64,000 bases of DNA from Lachnospiraceae bacterium (GCA_022763925.1 JALERW010000016.1:36568-100567), one strand, 5' to 3'; positions 49,277 through 58,822 are shown, numbered from the stretch's first letter. Notes: generated by a model not told the origin, from the letters alone. Program-made: numbers and translations.

Positions 49277-50032
49277 ATGGAACTGGTTGCGCTGACTGCT
49301 GCCGGAGTGGGAGGGGCTACGGTACTTGGAGCAGCTCTTGGTTTTCTGTTTAAGAATATACCCCATAAATGGAACGATGCGGTACTTGGCTTTGCCGCAG
49401 GAATTATGCTGGCGGCTGCAGTTCTGGGGCTGATCCTTCCGTCTGCAGAGCAGGTGGGAAAGAAGGGACTCTGGATCACAGCAGCAGGAATGATCGCCGG
49501 TGCGCTTTTCTTGAATTTCGCTGATCGGATGACCCCGCATCTGCATCATATTACCGGAGTGGATGCAGAGGAACACAGCAGAAATGCATCTCTTAATAAG
49601 GTGATGCTTTTTGTGATGGCTATTGCCATTCATAATCTGCCGGAAGGACTTGCAGCCGGCGTCGGCTTTGGAGCCGGGGATGTGGGGAGTGCACTGACGG
49701 TGGCCGCCGGAATCATGCTTCAGAATATTCCGGAGGGAATGATCATCATATCCCCCATGCTGCTGAGCGGCGTGAGTAAGGGGAGGACGTTCTTGATTGC
49801 GGTATTCACCGGCATGATTGAGGTAGTGGGGACCTTTATCGGTTATTTTGCGGTGGCGGTATCCGCTTCGATTCTTCCTTTCGCACTGGCTTTTGCGGGA
49901 GGAACTATGCTGTATGTGATCAGTGATGAGATGATTCCGGAGACACACAGCCACGGGTATGAGCGACTGGCTACCTATTCGATCATGGTCGGATTTATTG
50001 TCATGCTGTTTATGGATGCATGGATCGGATAA
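49277..50032 (+). CDS. ZIP-family metal (zinc/iron) transporter
   Basis: 251 aa from ATG 49277 (AGGG 6 nt upstream; ATG 49271 abuts that site). Eight helices. Metal motifs: AIHNLPEGLAAGVGFG in helix 4 and GIMLQNIPEGMIIISP in helix 5 of the GufA/ZupT-type ZIPs; a His-rich loop PHLHHITGVDAEEHS. Imports divalent metal. The promoter carries a Fur-family box, so repression by metal is likely. Confidence 0.93.
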   Translation: MELVALTAAGVGGATVLGAALGFLFKNIPHKWNDAVLGFAAGIMLAAAVLGLILPSAEQVGKKGLWITAAGMIAGALFLNFADRMTPHLHHITGVDAEEHSRNASLNKVMLFVMAIAIHNLPEGLAAGVGFGAGDVGSALTVAAGIMLQNIPEGMIIISPMLLSGVSKGRTFLIAVFTGMIEVVGTFIGYFAVAVSASILPFALAFAGGTMLYVISDEMIPETHSHGYERLATYSIMVGFIVMLFMDAWIG

Positions 50033-50127
50033 AAGAAAATGGATGAAACAGGCAGGCGTATCCTGAAACCAGATGCTGGAAAGTATGTCCTAAAAGTTTC
50101 TGCATAATGAAGAAGGAGAGGTATAAT

Positions 50128-51435
50128 ATGTGGGCTGATGAGGGTGTGTTTTATCAGATTTATCCGCTGGGGTTCTGTAAGGCGCCATTTGAGAATGACG
50201 GACAGTGTGTGAATCGGATACAGAAGGTGAAGGACTGGATCCCTCATCTGCAGAAGCTGGGTATCACTGCCGTGTATTTTTCACCGGTTTTTTCCTCGGA
50301 TACCCATGGGTATAATACCAGAGATTTCCGGAGGATTGACGAACGGCTGGGCAGCCGGGGGGATTTTAAGGAAGTGGCAGATGCCCTGCATACAGCTGGG
50401 ATCCGGGTCGTGCTGGACGGCGTGTTTAACCATGTGGGAAGAGGCTTCTGGGCCTTTAAGGATGTGCAGGAGAATCGGTGGAATTCTGCGTATAAGGATT
50501 GGTTCTATTTAAACTTTGACGGTGATTCCGTTTATCATGATGGATTCTGGTACGAAGGCTGGGAAGGGCATTATGATCTGGTAAAGCTGAACCTTCGAAA
50601 TGAGGCGGTGATTGATCATATTTTCGGCAGTATCCGGGAATGGGTGGATGTATTTGGCATTGATGGTCTGCGGTTGGACGTTGCCTATTGCCTGGATCGG
50701 GAGTTTCTTCGAAGGCTCCGGGCATTTGTCCGGGATCTGAAGGAGGATTTCTGGTTGGTGGGAGAACTGCTCCATGGAGATTACAATCTGTTTGTGAATG
50801 ATGAGATGCTGCATTCTGCCACAAATTATGAATGTTATAAGGGGTTGTATTCGAGCTTCAACAGCATGAATCTGTTTGAAATCTGTCATTCTCTGAACCG
50901 CCAGTTTGGGCCCGAACCCTGGACCCTTTATAAGGGAAAGCATCTTTTATGCTTTGCGGATAATCATGATGTGTCCAGAATCGCCTCTATACTTGCCAAT
51001 GAACAGCATCTGCCGCTAATTTATGCCCTGCTGTTCGGAATGCCTGGAATCCCCTGTATTTATTACGGAAGCGAATGGGGAGCCAGAGGAGATAAAAAAG
51101 ACGGAGATCCGGCACTGAGGCTTTTCTACGAGAAGCCTCAGTGGGAAGAACTGACCGGATGGATCGCAAAGCTTGCCCGGATTCACAGGGAGCAGCCGGC
51201 ACTTTGCCGGGGCGATTATCATACCGCAGTGCTGACAAACCGGCAATGTGTGTTTGTTCGAAGCCTGGAAGGAAAACATATATATGTATGCATCAATGCA
51301 GATGAAGAGCCCTGCGACGTGAGCCTGGATATGGGCTGCGGGTGCTGTATTGATCTTCTGAGAGGAGAAAGCGTAGAATGGAAAGGAATCCTGAAGTTGC
51401 CTCCATACTCAGCGGGATATTTCCTGGTCGGATAA
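50128..51435 (+). CDS. GH13 alpha-amylase family enzyme, intracellular
   Basis: 435 aa from ATG 50128 (AAGGAG 9 nt upstream). Conserved GH13 regions: LDGVFNHVG (I), GLRLDVAYCLD with the nucleophile Asp (II), WLVGELLHGDY with acid Glu (III), FADNHDVSRI (IV). No signal peptide, so it acts in the cytoplasm on maltodextrins or glycogen-derived glucans. A short C-terminal beta domain ends YSAGYFLVG. Could be amylase or cyclomaltodextrinase; the N-terminal domain typical of the latter is absent. Confidence 0.9.
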   Translation: MWADEGVFYQIYPLGFCKAPFENDGQCVNRIQKVKDWIPHLQKLGITAVYFSPVFSSDTHGYNTRDFRRIDERLGSRGDFKEVADALHTAGIRVVLDGVFNHVGRGFWAFKDVQENRWNSAYKDWFYLNFDGDSVYHDGFWYEGWEGHYDLVKLNLRNEAVIDHIFGSIREWVDVFGIDGLRLDVAYCLDREFLRRLRAFVRDLKEDFWLVGELLHGDYNLFVNDEMLHSATNYECYKGLYSSFNSMNLFEICHSLNRQFGPEPWTLYKGKHLLCFADNHDVSRIASILANEQHLPLIYALLFGMPGIPCIYYGSEWGARGDKKDGDPALRLFYEKPQWEELTGWIAKLARIHREQPALCRGDYHTAVLTNRQCVFVRSLEGKHIYVCINADEEPCDVSLDMGCGCCIDLLRGESVEWKGILKLPPYSAGYFLVG

Positions 51436-51449
51436 AGCGGCGATTCCGG

Positions 51450-51477
51450 TTGAAATTTTATGAATATATGGTACAAT
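51450..51477 (+). promoter_or_regulatory. Promoter of the pyrH operon
   Basis: TTGAAA (51450-51455), 16-bp spacer, TACAAT (51472-51477). Confidence 0.68.
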
Positions 51478-51513
51478 AATACTATTAAATGACAGAAGCA
51501 GGAGAACATTTCT

Positions 51514-52209
51514 ATGAAACGTATTTTACTGAAACTGAGCGGGGAAGCTCTTGCGGGAGAGAAGAAGACCGGATTTGATGAGGCGACGGTTATCGGTGTT
51601 GCCAGACAGGTGAAGCAGCTGGTGGATGACGGTATGGAGGTTTCTGTTGTCATTGGCGGAGGCAATTTCTGGAGAGGCCGTTCCAGCAATACCATTGACC
51701 GGACCAAGGCAGATCAGATTGGAATGCTGGCTACGGTTATGAACTGTATTTATGTATCGGAGATATTCCGTTATGTCGGAATGAAGACTCAGATTCTCAC
51801 ACCTTTTGAATGCGGTGCCATGACAAAGCTTTTTTCCAAGGATCGGGTGATGAAGTATTTCGATCACGGAATCGTAAGCTTCTTTGCGGGCGGAACCGGC
51901 CATCCGTATTTTTCTACGGATACAACGACGGTTCTTCGGGCCATCGAGATCGAGGCAGATGTGATCCTGCTGGCCAAGGCGGTCGATGGTGTGTATGACA
52001 GTGATCCGAAGACGAATCCGAATGCAAAGAAATATGATGAGGTTTCCATTCAGGAGGTCATTGATAAGAAGCTTCAGGTCGTAGATATGACGGCATCCAT
52101 TATGTGCATGGAGAATAAGATGCCGATGCTGGTATTCGGACTGAATGAGGAGAACAGTATTGTCAATACGGTAAAGGGTAAGTTTACCGGAACAAGGGTA
52201 ACGGTATAG
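51514..52209 (+). CDS. pyrH: UMP kinase
   Basis: Phosphorylates UMP to UDP. 231 aa, hexameric amino-acid-kinase family. MKRILLKLSGEALAGEKKTG start, VVIGGGNFWRGR, FAGGTGHPYFSTDTTTVLRA, AVDGVYDSDPKTNPNAKKYD. AGGAG upstream. First gene of the conserved pyrH-frr-uppS-cdsA-dxr-rseP cluster. Confidence 0.97.
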   Translation: MKRILLKLSGEALAGEKKTGFDEATVIGVARQVKQLVDDGMEVSVVIGGGNFWRGRSSNTIDRTKADQIGMLATVMNCIYVSEIFRYVGMKTQILTPFECGAMTKLFSKDRVMKYFDHGIVSFFAGGTGHPYFSTDTTTVLRAIEIEADVILLAKAVDGVYDSDPKTNPNAKKYDEVSIQEVIDKKLQVVDMTASIMCMENKMPMLVFGLNEENSIVNTVKGKFTGTRVTV

Positions 52210-52295
52210 ACTGCCGGAAGGAAGGCAGCGATATTCACCGCTGAAGCGAAGGCGGAAGCATATTATTATGGGGAAGACACCAGGAGGAAGAAGAT

Positions 52296-52847
52296 ATGGA
52301 TGAAAGATTAAATGTATATGAGAGCAAGATGACGAAGACCTTCGACGGTCTGCTTAAGGAATATATGGGAATTCGTGCGGGACGTGCCAATCCGCATGTG
52401 CTGGATAAGCTTCGCATCGACTATTACGGGACACCCACACCGATTCAGCAGCTGGCCAATATTACCGTGCCGGAAGCAAGAATGATTCAGATCCAGCCGT
52501 GGGAGGCCAGCCTGATCCGACCGATCGAGAAGGCGATCCAGACATCGGATATCGGAATCAATCCGAATAATGACGGCAAGATCATCCGTCTGGTATTTCC
52601 GGAGCTTACGGAGGAGCGCAGAAAAGATCTGGTGAAGGATGTGAAGAAGAAGGGAGAGGCTGCAAAGGTAGCTGTCCGCAATATCCGCCGGGACGGAAAT
52701 GATGCGCTGAAGAAGCTGAAGGGAACCGAGGTCTCCGAGGATCAGATCAAGGATATGGAGGAGCAGCTCCAGAAGATGACGGATAAGTTCATCAAGAATA
52801 TCGACAAGGAAATTGAGTCCAAATCCAAAGAGATCATGACAGTATAA
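52296..52847 (+). CDS. frr: Ribosome recycling factor
   Basis: Splits post-termination ribosomes with EF-G. 183 aa. Long helices with MTKTFDGLLKEYMGIRAGRANP, YYGTPTPIQQLANITVPEAR and VRNIRRDGNDALKKLKG. Normal length. 86 bp after pyrH; AGGAGGAAGAAG upstream. Confidence 0.97.
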   Translation: MDERLNVYESKMTKTFDGLLKEYMGIRAGRANPHVLDKLRIDYYGTPTPIQQLANITVPEARMIQIQPWEASLIRPIEKAIQTSDIGINPNNDGKIIRLVFPELTEERRKDLVKDVKKKGEAAKVAVRNIRRDGNDALKKLKGTEVSEDQIKDMEEQLQKMTDKFIKNIDKEIESKSKEIMTV

Positions 52848-52860
52848 TAACAGAGGGCGA

Positions 52861-52900
52861 AGGGGGTACTCCGGTGGAGCTGCCCCCTCTTTTGAATAAC
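52861..52900 (+). terminator. Weak hairpin between frr and uppS
   Basis: GGGGG (52863-52867 area) and CCCCC with inner CTCC/GGAG, followed by CTTTTG. The T-run is short, so it would attenuate rather than stop transcription into uppS. Confidence 0.45.
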
Positions 52901-52927
52901 GAGGATGTCAGGGAGGCATAAGAGAAA

Positions 52928-53635
52928 ATGAAGGTACCTCAGCATGTGGCAATAATTCTGGACGGAAACGGTCGTTGGGCCAAAAGTAAGGGAATGCCCC
53001 GAAATTACGGTCATGCCCAGGGAAGCAAGAATGTGGAGCGCATTTGTGAAGATGCCTACAAAATGGGAATCAAGTATCTGACGGTTTACGCTTTTTCCAC
53101 GGAGAACTGGTCCAGACCGGAATCCGAGGTCAGTGCGCTGATGACGCTTCTGCGCAATTATATGAAGACCTGTCTGAAGACGGCGGAGAAGAACCGGATG
53201 AAGGTGCGGGTGATCGGTGACAAGACCCGTCTGGATGAAGATATCCGGATCCGCATTGCGGAACTGGAAGAAGCATCGAAGAATAATGACGGTCTGAATT
53301 TTACGATAGCAATTAATTACGGCAGCCGGGATGAAATTACCAGGGGCATGCGCAGGATGGCACAGGATATAAAGGACGGAAAGCTGGATCCGTCAGATAT
53401 CACGGAGTCATCCATAGAAGGATATCTGGATACGGCGGGTATTCCGGACCCGGATCTTCTGATCCGTACCAGCGGGGAACTGAGGCTTTCCAACTTTCTT
53501 CTGTGGCAGCTTGCTTATACGGAATTCTATTTTACAGAGACGCCGTGGCCGGATTTTACGAAAGAGGAATTGGAAAAGGCCATTGAAAAATATAATAGCA
53601 GAGACAGAAGGTACGGCGGTGTAAAGGAGGAGTAA
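52928..53635 (+). CDS. uppS: Undecaprenyl diphosphate synthase
   Basis: Makes C55-PP, the lipid carrier for cell wall. 235 aa. HVAIILDGNGRWAKSKGMPRNYGH with the catalytic Asp, AFSTENWSRP, NYGSRDEI and the C-terminal RTSGELRLSNFLLWQLAYTE. Cytoplasmic cis-prenyltransferase. Three bp before cdsA. Confidence 0.97.
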   Translation: MKVPQHVAIILDGNGRWAKSKGMPRNYGHAQGSKNVERICEDAYKMGIKYLTVYAFSTENWSRPESEVSALMTLLRNYMKTCLKTAEKNRMKVRVIGDKTRLDEDIRIRIAELEEASKNNDGLNFTIAINYGSRDEITRGMRRMAQDIKDGKLDPSDITESSIEGYLDTAGIPDPDLLIRTSGELRLSNFLLWQLAYTEFYFTETPWPDFTKEELEKAIEKYNSRDRRYGGVKEE

Positions 53636-53638
53636 CCG

Positions 53639-54445
53639 GTGTTTGTGACCAGATTGATCAGCGGAATCGTCCTTGTGATCATTGCGGCGGCATCCATTGT
53701 CCTGGGCGGCAATGTGATGTTCGGGGTAGTGGCGGCGATTTCCTTTATCGGCCTGTTTGAAATATACAGGGTATTTAAGCTTGAGAAGACCATCCTTGCC
53801 ATTCTGGGCTATCTGTTTACAGCTGCCTATTACGCACTCCTGTATGTGGGAGGAAAGGTTTATGTGCCGGAGCTTCTGATCGGGCTTCTGATCTGCCTGA
53901 TGACCGTCTATGTGTTTGACTACCCGAAATATCGGACGGAAGATATCATGGCCGGCCTGTTTGGTATGGTATATGTGGTATTTATGCTGTCCTATCTTTA
54001 TCAGATCCGCTGTCTTCCCAACGGTGCTTATCTGACCGGGCTTGTTTTTTTCTGTGCCTGGGGCTGCGATACATGTGCCTATGTGTTCGGCATGCTGTGT
54101 GGAAAGCATAAAATGGCACCGGTGTTAAGTCCGAAAAAATCGGTGGAAGGCGGAATCGGGGGCATTTTCGGTGCAGCGGTCCTGGGGGCAGCTTACGGTG
54201 CTGTGGGTGCTCATTACGGTCTGGTGGTTTCAGAACATAACGTGGCGCTTATTTTTGCTGTGTGCTGCGCGGTGGGAGCTGTGATTTCACAGATCGGAGA
54301 TCTGTCGGCATCCGCCATTAAGAGAAATCATGATATCAAGGATTACGGAAATCTGATCCCGGGACACGGGGGAATTCTGGATCGGTTTGACAGTATTATT
54401 ATTACAGCACCGATCATCTTTACTCTGGCATCCTGGATGATGTAA
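53639..54445 (+). CDS. cdsA: Phosphatidate cytidylyltransferase
   Basis: Makes CDP-diacylglycerol. 268 aa from GTG 53639 (AAGGAGG 8 nt upstream, within uppS). About eight helices and the family signature SAIKRNHDIKDYGNLIPGHGG-ILDRFDSI. Standard place after uppS. Confidence 0.95.
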   Translation: MFVTRLISGIVLVIIAAASIVLGGNVMFGVVAAISFIGLFEIYRVFKLEKTILAILGYLFTAAYYALLYVGGKVYVPELLIGLLICLMTVYVFDYPKYRTEDIMAGLFGMVYVVFMLSYLYQIRCLPNGAYLTGLVFFCAWGCDTCAYVFGMLCGKHKMAPVLSPKKSVEGGIGGIFGAAVLGAAYGAVGAHYGLVVSEHNVALIFAVCCAVGAVISQIGDLSASAIKRNHDIKDYGNLIPGHGGILDRFDSIIITAPIIFTLASWMM

Positions 54446-54479
54446 TCTCTGCAGAGAAAGAACTGGAGGAAAAGCAGAA

Positions 54480-55619
54480 ATGAAAACGATAGCGATTCTG
54501 GGCTCCACGGGCTCCATCGGCACCCAGACCCTGGAGGTCGTGCGGGAAAATAAAGATATAGAGGTGGCTGCTCTGGCAGCAGGCTCCAACATTACACTCC
54601 TGGAGCAGCAGATCCGTGAATTTCGTCCGAAGCTGGCTGCAGTCTGGGACGGACAAAAGGCAAAAGAACTGGAGCAGAGGATTTCTGATACAGGGACAGA
54701 GATTGCAGCGGGTATGGATGGCCTTCTTGCCGTGGCCTGTATTCCGGAAGCGGAGATTCTGGTGACCGCCATAGTGGGAATGATCGGGATTCGTCCCACC
54801 ATTGAGGCAATCAAAGCAGGAAAGAATATTGCCCTGGCCAATAAGGAGACACTGGTGACTGCAGGGCATATTATCATGCCGCTGGCAAAGGAATGCGGGG
54901 TGTCCATCCTTCCGGTGGACAGTGAGCACAGTGCGATTTTTCAGTCCCTGAACGGGGAACGGCATAACCGGATCGCGAAGATTCTGCTGACGGCTTCCGG
55001 CGGTCCGTTCCGGGGAAGAAAAAGGGAAGAGCTTAAAGATATTCAGGTGGAGGATGCCCTGAAGCATCCGAACTGGGCAATGGGGCAGAAGATTACCATT
55101 GACAGCTCCACTCTGGTAAATAAAGGTCTGGAGGTCATGGAAGCCAAATGGTTATTTGATGTGAATCCGGACAGAATACAGGTAGTGGTGCAGCCGCAGA
55201 GTATTATTCATTCCATGGTGGAATATGAAGACGGAGCTGTGATTGCCCAGCTTGGAACGCCGGATATGAAGCTGCCGATCCAGTATGCGCTGTATTATCC
55301 AAACCGCAGATTCCTTCCGGGAGACCGGCTGGATTTCTGGAAGCTGTCACAGATTACATTTGAAAAACCGGATACGGATACGTTTCGGGGGCTTGCACTG
55401 GCCTATCGTGCGATGCAGGAGGGCGGTTCCATGCCGACGGTATATAATGCAGCCAATGAAAAGGCCGTGAGCCTGTTTCTGAACCGGAAGATCGGTTATC
55501 TGGAAATCACAGAAATGATTGAGCGCTGCATGGACGGACACAATGTAATTTCTTCTCCGTCTGTAGATGACATTCTGGCAGTGGAGCGGGAAGTATATCA
55601 GAGGATTGAAAGCAGGTGA
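54480..55619 (+). CDS. dxr: 1-deoxy-D-xylulose-5-phosphate reductoisomerase
   Basis: Second step of the MEP isoprenoid pathway, NADPH-dependent. 379 aa. ILGSTGSIGTQTLEVV (NADPH loop), ANKETLVTAGHI, LPVDSEHSAIFQ, ASGGPFRGRKR, PNWAMGQKITIDSSTLVNKGLE. Supplies precursors for UppS. Ends 4 bp before rseP. Confidence 0.97.
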   Translation: MKTIAILGSTGSIGTQTLEVVRENKDIEVAALAAGSNITLLEQQIREFRPKLAAVWDGQKAKELEQRISDTGTEIAAGMDGLLAVACIPEAEILVTAIVGMIGIRPTIEAIKAGKNIALANKETLVTAGHIIMPLAKECGVSILPVDSEHSAIFQSLNGERHNRIAKILLTASGGPFRGRKREELKDIQVEDALKHPNWAMGQKITIDSSTLVNKGLEVMEAKWLFDVNPDRIQVVVQPQSIIHSMVEYEDGAVIAQLGTPDMKLPIQYALYYPNRRFLPGDRLDFWKLSQITFEKPDTDTFRGLALAYRAMQEGGSMPTVYNAANEKAVSLFLNRKIGYLEITEMIERCMDGHNVISSPSVDDILAVEREVYQRIESR

Positions 55620-55623
55620 ATAC

Positions 55624-56664
55624 TTGAAAATAATACTGGCATTGTTGATTTTCAGCCTGATTGTTATTATACATGAGCTGGGACATTTTCTCCTGGCAAA
55701 GAAAAACGATATTGCGGTGACGGAATTTTCCCTTGGAATGGGACCGAGACTGTTCAGTACCGTGAAAGGAGAGACCAGGTATTCCATCAAGCTTCTCCCG
55801 TTCGGAGGTTCCTGTCTGATGGTGGGGGAAGATGAGGAAAGTGATGATGTGAATGCCTTCAATAATAAATCCGTGTTTGCACGGATTTCTGTGGTGTTTG
55901 CGGGGCCTCTGTTTAATTTCCTGCTGGCATTTGTGCTCTCGATTTTTATCGTGGGGAGTATTGGATATGATGCGCCGGTGGTGTGGAAAATATCCGAAGG
56001 ATATCCGGCTGAGACTGCCGGAATGGAGGCCGGGGATAAGATCATCCGTCTGAACGATACGCGGATTCACGTATACCGTGAGGTCAGCCTTTTTGTACAG
56101 CTGAACCAGAAGAACGGAGCAAGTCCTGTAGAGGTGGAGTATGAGCGGGATGGGGAACGATATACTGTGAGCCTGACGCCCAGACAGGCCGAGAACGGGA
56201 TGTATTATCTTGGCTTTACGGGCTCCGGTGTCCGAACAAAGGGAGGACCTCTTACAACCCTGAAGTATAGCGCCTATGAGGTAAAATACTGGATTTCCAC
56301 TACGCTCAAAAGTCTTGGAATGCTTTTTGAAGGACAGGTGAGTGCGGATGATGTATCCGGACCGGTTGGAATTGTGAATATCATCGGCGATACCTATGAG
56401 GAGAGCAAGTCGGACGGTGCCTTCTATGTCTGGCTGAATATGCTGAATATTGCGATCCTGTTATCCGCAAACCTGGGAGTCATGAACCTTCTTCCGATTC
56501 CGGCGCTGGACGGCGGACGGCTGGTATTTCTGATCATTGAGGCAATACGGGGCAAAGCCATCGATCCGGAGAAGGAAGGCATGATCCATATGATCGGACT
56601 CATGGCGCTGATGGTCCTGATGGTTTTTGTGATGTTCAATGATATCCGGCAGATCTTCTGGTGA
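55624..56664 (+). CDS. rseP: Site-2 membrane metalloprotease RseP/RasP
   Basis: 346 aa from TTG 55624, which gives MKIILALLIFSLIVIIHELGH, the normal family start; a longer upstream start would overlap dxr. Zinc motif HELGH in helix 1, one PDZ domain (about 120-200), and NLLPIPALDGGRLVF in the C-terminal half. Cleaves anti-sigma factors or signal-peptide remnants in the membrane. In many clostridia ispG and polC follow; here a converging esterase gene does. Confidence 0.94.
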   Translation: MKIILALLIFSLIVIIHELGHFLLAKKNDIAVTEFSLGMGPRLFSTVKGETRYSIKLLPFGGSCLMVGEDEESDDVNAFNNKSVFARISVVFAGPLFNFLLAFVLSIFIVGSIGYDAPVVWKISEGYPAETAGMEAGDKIIRLNDTRIHVYREVSLFVQLNQKNGASPVEVEYERDGERYTVSLTPRQAENGMYYLGFTGSGVRTKGGPLTTLKYSAYEVKYWISTTLKSLGMLFEGQVSADDVSGPVGIVNIIGDTYEESKSDGAFYVWLNMLNIAILLSANLGVMNLLPIPALDGGRLVFLIIEAIRGKAIDPEKEGMIHMIGLMALMVLMVFVMFNDIRQIFW

Positions 56665-56674
56665 TCTGCCGTTT
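56648..56674 (+). terminator. Hairpin at the end of rseP
   Basis: GGCAGATC (56648-56655) pairs with GATCTGCC (56663-56670) across the stop codon; only GTTTG follows, so termination strength is uncertain. Confidence 0.55.
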
Positions 56675-56682
56675 GAGACGTG

Positions 56683-57558
56683 TTATTGGCTGCATGAAAG
56701 CAGCCACTCCAAAAGACCCGGTTCCTCATAGGCGGCCAGCCAGATCCAGTGGCCCATGTCCGGGTATTCTGTATAATGAAGCTCTGAAGCCCCGGCGGCT
56801 TTCAGGGCTTCTGTCATTTCCCGGGAACCGCTGACCGGGACTTCCGTGTCGTTGGTGCCATGGAACACCCAGAGAGGGATATCCGCAATATCGGCCGCAT
56901 GGGAGGGATCTCCGGCTCCGCATAAGATCACGGCACGTGAAAAGGTATCCGGGTTTCGAAGCAGCATATCCCAGGCTGCGTATCCGCCCATGGAGACTCC
57001 GCCAGCACAGATGCGGGAAGTATCCACAGGATACGATGTACAGATGTCCTCCAGAAGCTCGGTTACGGCGGCAAGCTCCTCACTTACCGGTACGGTGTCA
57101 ATGGAATAGGAACCCTCGGTCCACGGTACATCTACCCACTGTTCTCCTTCGGGACACTGAGGAGCAAGAATGATACAGGGATGTTCAGAATAGAAATCCT
57201 CTTTTATCAGAGAGGGGATGATCCCCGTGTCGTTGGTCTGGGCCAGATTATCGCAGCCTCGTTCCCCGGCACCATGGAGAAACAGGACAAGCGGGTATGA
57301 TCCATCCTTCTTCTGATCTCGGATGGAAGATGGAAGATAAAGACAGTAGGGAATGGTATATCCGCTGCTGTCCGTGAAAGACAGGCGCAGCGGTGCTTCA
57401 GCGTATACCAGGGATGTCGGGTCCTTTGTGTTGTTTTCCGTGCTCATTTTTATGTGCTGCTGTGTGGTATCCGATTGACAGGAAGAACGTTTTGCTGACG
57501 GGGTGCAGCCTGTCAGGACAAGAGAAAGGGCTAAAAGGCAAAAAAACGGATAGATCAT
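56683..57558 (-). CDS. Lipoprotein esterase/phospholipase of the alpha/beta hydrolase fold
   Basis: 291 aa. Lipobox LVLTGC, lipidated at Cys18, so it sits on the outer face. Alpha/beta hydrolase: oxyanion region LVLFLHGAGERG, nucleophile elbow AGGVSMGGYAAWD (GVSMG), Asp in FHGTNDTEVP, His in DMGHWIW. Looks like the carboxylesterase or feruloyl-esterase-like group (sequence PQCPEGEQWVDVPW). Substrate unknown; may clip ester groups from polysaccharide. Confidence 0.85.
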   Translation of the reverse strand: MIYPFFCLLALSLVLTGCTPSAKRSSCQSDTTQQHIKMSTENNTKDPTSLVYAEAPLRLSFTDSSGYTIPYCLYLPSSIRDQKKDGSYPLVLFLHGAGERGCDNLAQTNDTGIIPSLIKEDFYSEHPCIILAPQCPEGEQWVDVPWTEGSYSIDTVPVSEELAAVTELLEDICTSYPVDTSRICAGGVSMGGYAAWDMLLRNPDTFSRAVILCGAGDPSHAADIADIPLWVFHGTNDTEVPVSGSREMTEALKAAGASELHYTEYPDMGHWIWLAAYEEPGLLEWLLSCSQ

Positions 57559-57646
57559 GGGAAACTCCTTTCTGTTTTACATATGCCAAGGGGCTGATTA
57601 AACAATAAACCATAACAGAGAAATTGGGAAGATAAAATAAAAAAGA

Positions 57647-57683
57647 AAAACCCCCGATGGTGAGTCAGGGGTTTTCCTTTTTT
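57647..57683. terminator. Bidirectional hairpin upstream of the esterase
   Basis: AAAACCCC (57647-57654) and GGGGTTTT (57668-57675), with T-run on plus (to 57683) and, read on minus, T5CTTTTTTATTTT. It could end minus transcripts from the exporter gene. The 57684-57829 stretch has no convincing gene. Confidence 0.75.
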
Positions 57684-57814
57684 TATGAGGGGGGAGATAG
57701 TGAGTGTGTAAATCAACTATCTGTCCTTTAGTATAAACAGAAAATGTGTTCAAAGTGTGGACGTTTTCTAAAAAGAAAATGAAAGAACCTTAAGATAATC
57801 TGAAAAGAATTTTA

Positions 57815-57845
57815 CGAAAAAATAATCAGAGCCTCCCAGAAGGCT
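57815..57845 (-). terminator. Terminator after the EamA exporter gene (minus)
   Basis: On minus AGCCT/AGGCT stem (57845-57830) just after the stop codon, followed by CTGATTATTTTTTC. The short stem makes it moderate. Confidence 0.6.
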
Positions 57846-57847
57846 TT

Positions 57848-58723
57848 TTATTGAACGTTTTTTGGCGAAATTTCATTCCAGAGGGTAAAGCCGAGAATCA
57901 GGATACCGCCTGCCGTCTGCTGAAGGGTCATGGCTTCCTTCAAAACGATGACAGAAATGAGTACTGCGACGAATGGATCGATATAGCTGAGGATCGCTGC
58001 CTTTTGTCCCGGTAATTCTTTGAGAGCAGAAAAATACATACAGTACGTTACGCCGGTATGGAACAGTCCGACGATCAGAAGATGGATCCAGCCCGTTTCG
58101 TTCAAATGGTTTAAGGTAATTCCGCTGGTCATCAGGACATAAGGAATCAGTACAACAACTGCCGAAAGAAACTGCAGGAAGGTTCTGTGTATTCCGTCTA
58201 CTTTTTTAATGAATTTGTTCAGTAAAATGACAGCAGCGTAAAAGACGGCAGCCCCCAGACCGAATAAGATGCCGATGATATCAGTTCCGCTTCCGAGCCT
58301 GCCGGTTCCGGTTATCAGCACGAGCCCCAGTGTGGACATCACAAAGCATATCATCTGTTTTGCGGTCAGCCTTTCATGGAAAAGAAAGGGACATACGACG
58401 GTGACGATAACAGGGGCGAAATAATAGCTTAAGGTCGCGGCGGAAACGGTGGTATATTTATACGCTTCAAATAAAAGGATCCAGTTAATTCCCATTGCTG
58501 CTCCGGATGCAAGCAGCAGAGGCACTTCTCTTTTTATATCCGAAAAAGGGATCTTTTGCCTGGTTATGAGCAGAAATACGGAAATCAGAAGAGCGGCAAG
58601 AACGGCACGATATAATGCCAATTCTCCGGAAGAAACCGGAATATTTCGTACGAACGGGCCCAGAGTACCGAAAATGACCATGGATGCGATGAACATCAGA
58701 CGCGGATTATGCTTTTTTGTCAT
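57848..58723 (-). CDS. EamA-family (DMT) metabolite exporter
   Basis: 291 aa, ten helices in two EamA repeats. MVIFGTLGPFVRNIPVSSGELALYRAV, seen as FGTLGPFVRNIPVSSGEL, is the usual EamA/RhaT start; second repeat near GTDIIGILFGLGAAVFYA and the end ILILGFTLWNEI. GAGGAAG upstream on the minus strand. Substrate unknown, often amino acids or metabolites. Confidence 0.9.
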   Translation of the reverse strand: MTKKHNPRLMFIASMVIFGTLGPFVRNIPVSSGELALYRAVLAALLISVFLLITRQKIPFSDIKREVPLLLASGAAMGINWILLFEAYKYTTVSAATLSYYFAPVIVTVVCPFLFHERLTAKQMICFVMSTLGLVLITGTGRLGSGTDIIGILFGLGAAVFYAAVILLNKFIKKVDGIHRTFLQFLSAVVVLIPYVLMTSGITLNHLNETGWIHLLIVGLFHTGVTYCMYFSALKELPGQKAAILSYIDPFVAVLISVIVLKEAMTLQQTAGGILILGFTLWNEISPKNVQ

Positions 58724-58822
58724 AAATATCTTCCTCTATCTGTCAGTCATATATGAAGCGACTGATCCGGCTTATTTTATCATTGAAGGTGAAATGCGTC
58801 AATATTTTGCCTGTTCTTAGTT

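Noticed and set aside
57684..57829. Possible small RNA between the esterase and exporter genes
   Set aside because: A terminator is present, but I could not find a promoter with acceptable spacing on either strand.
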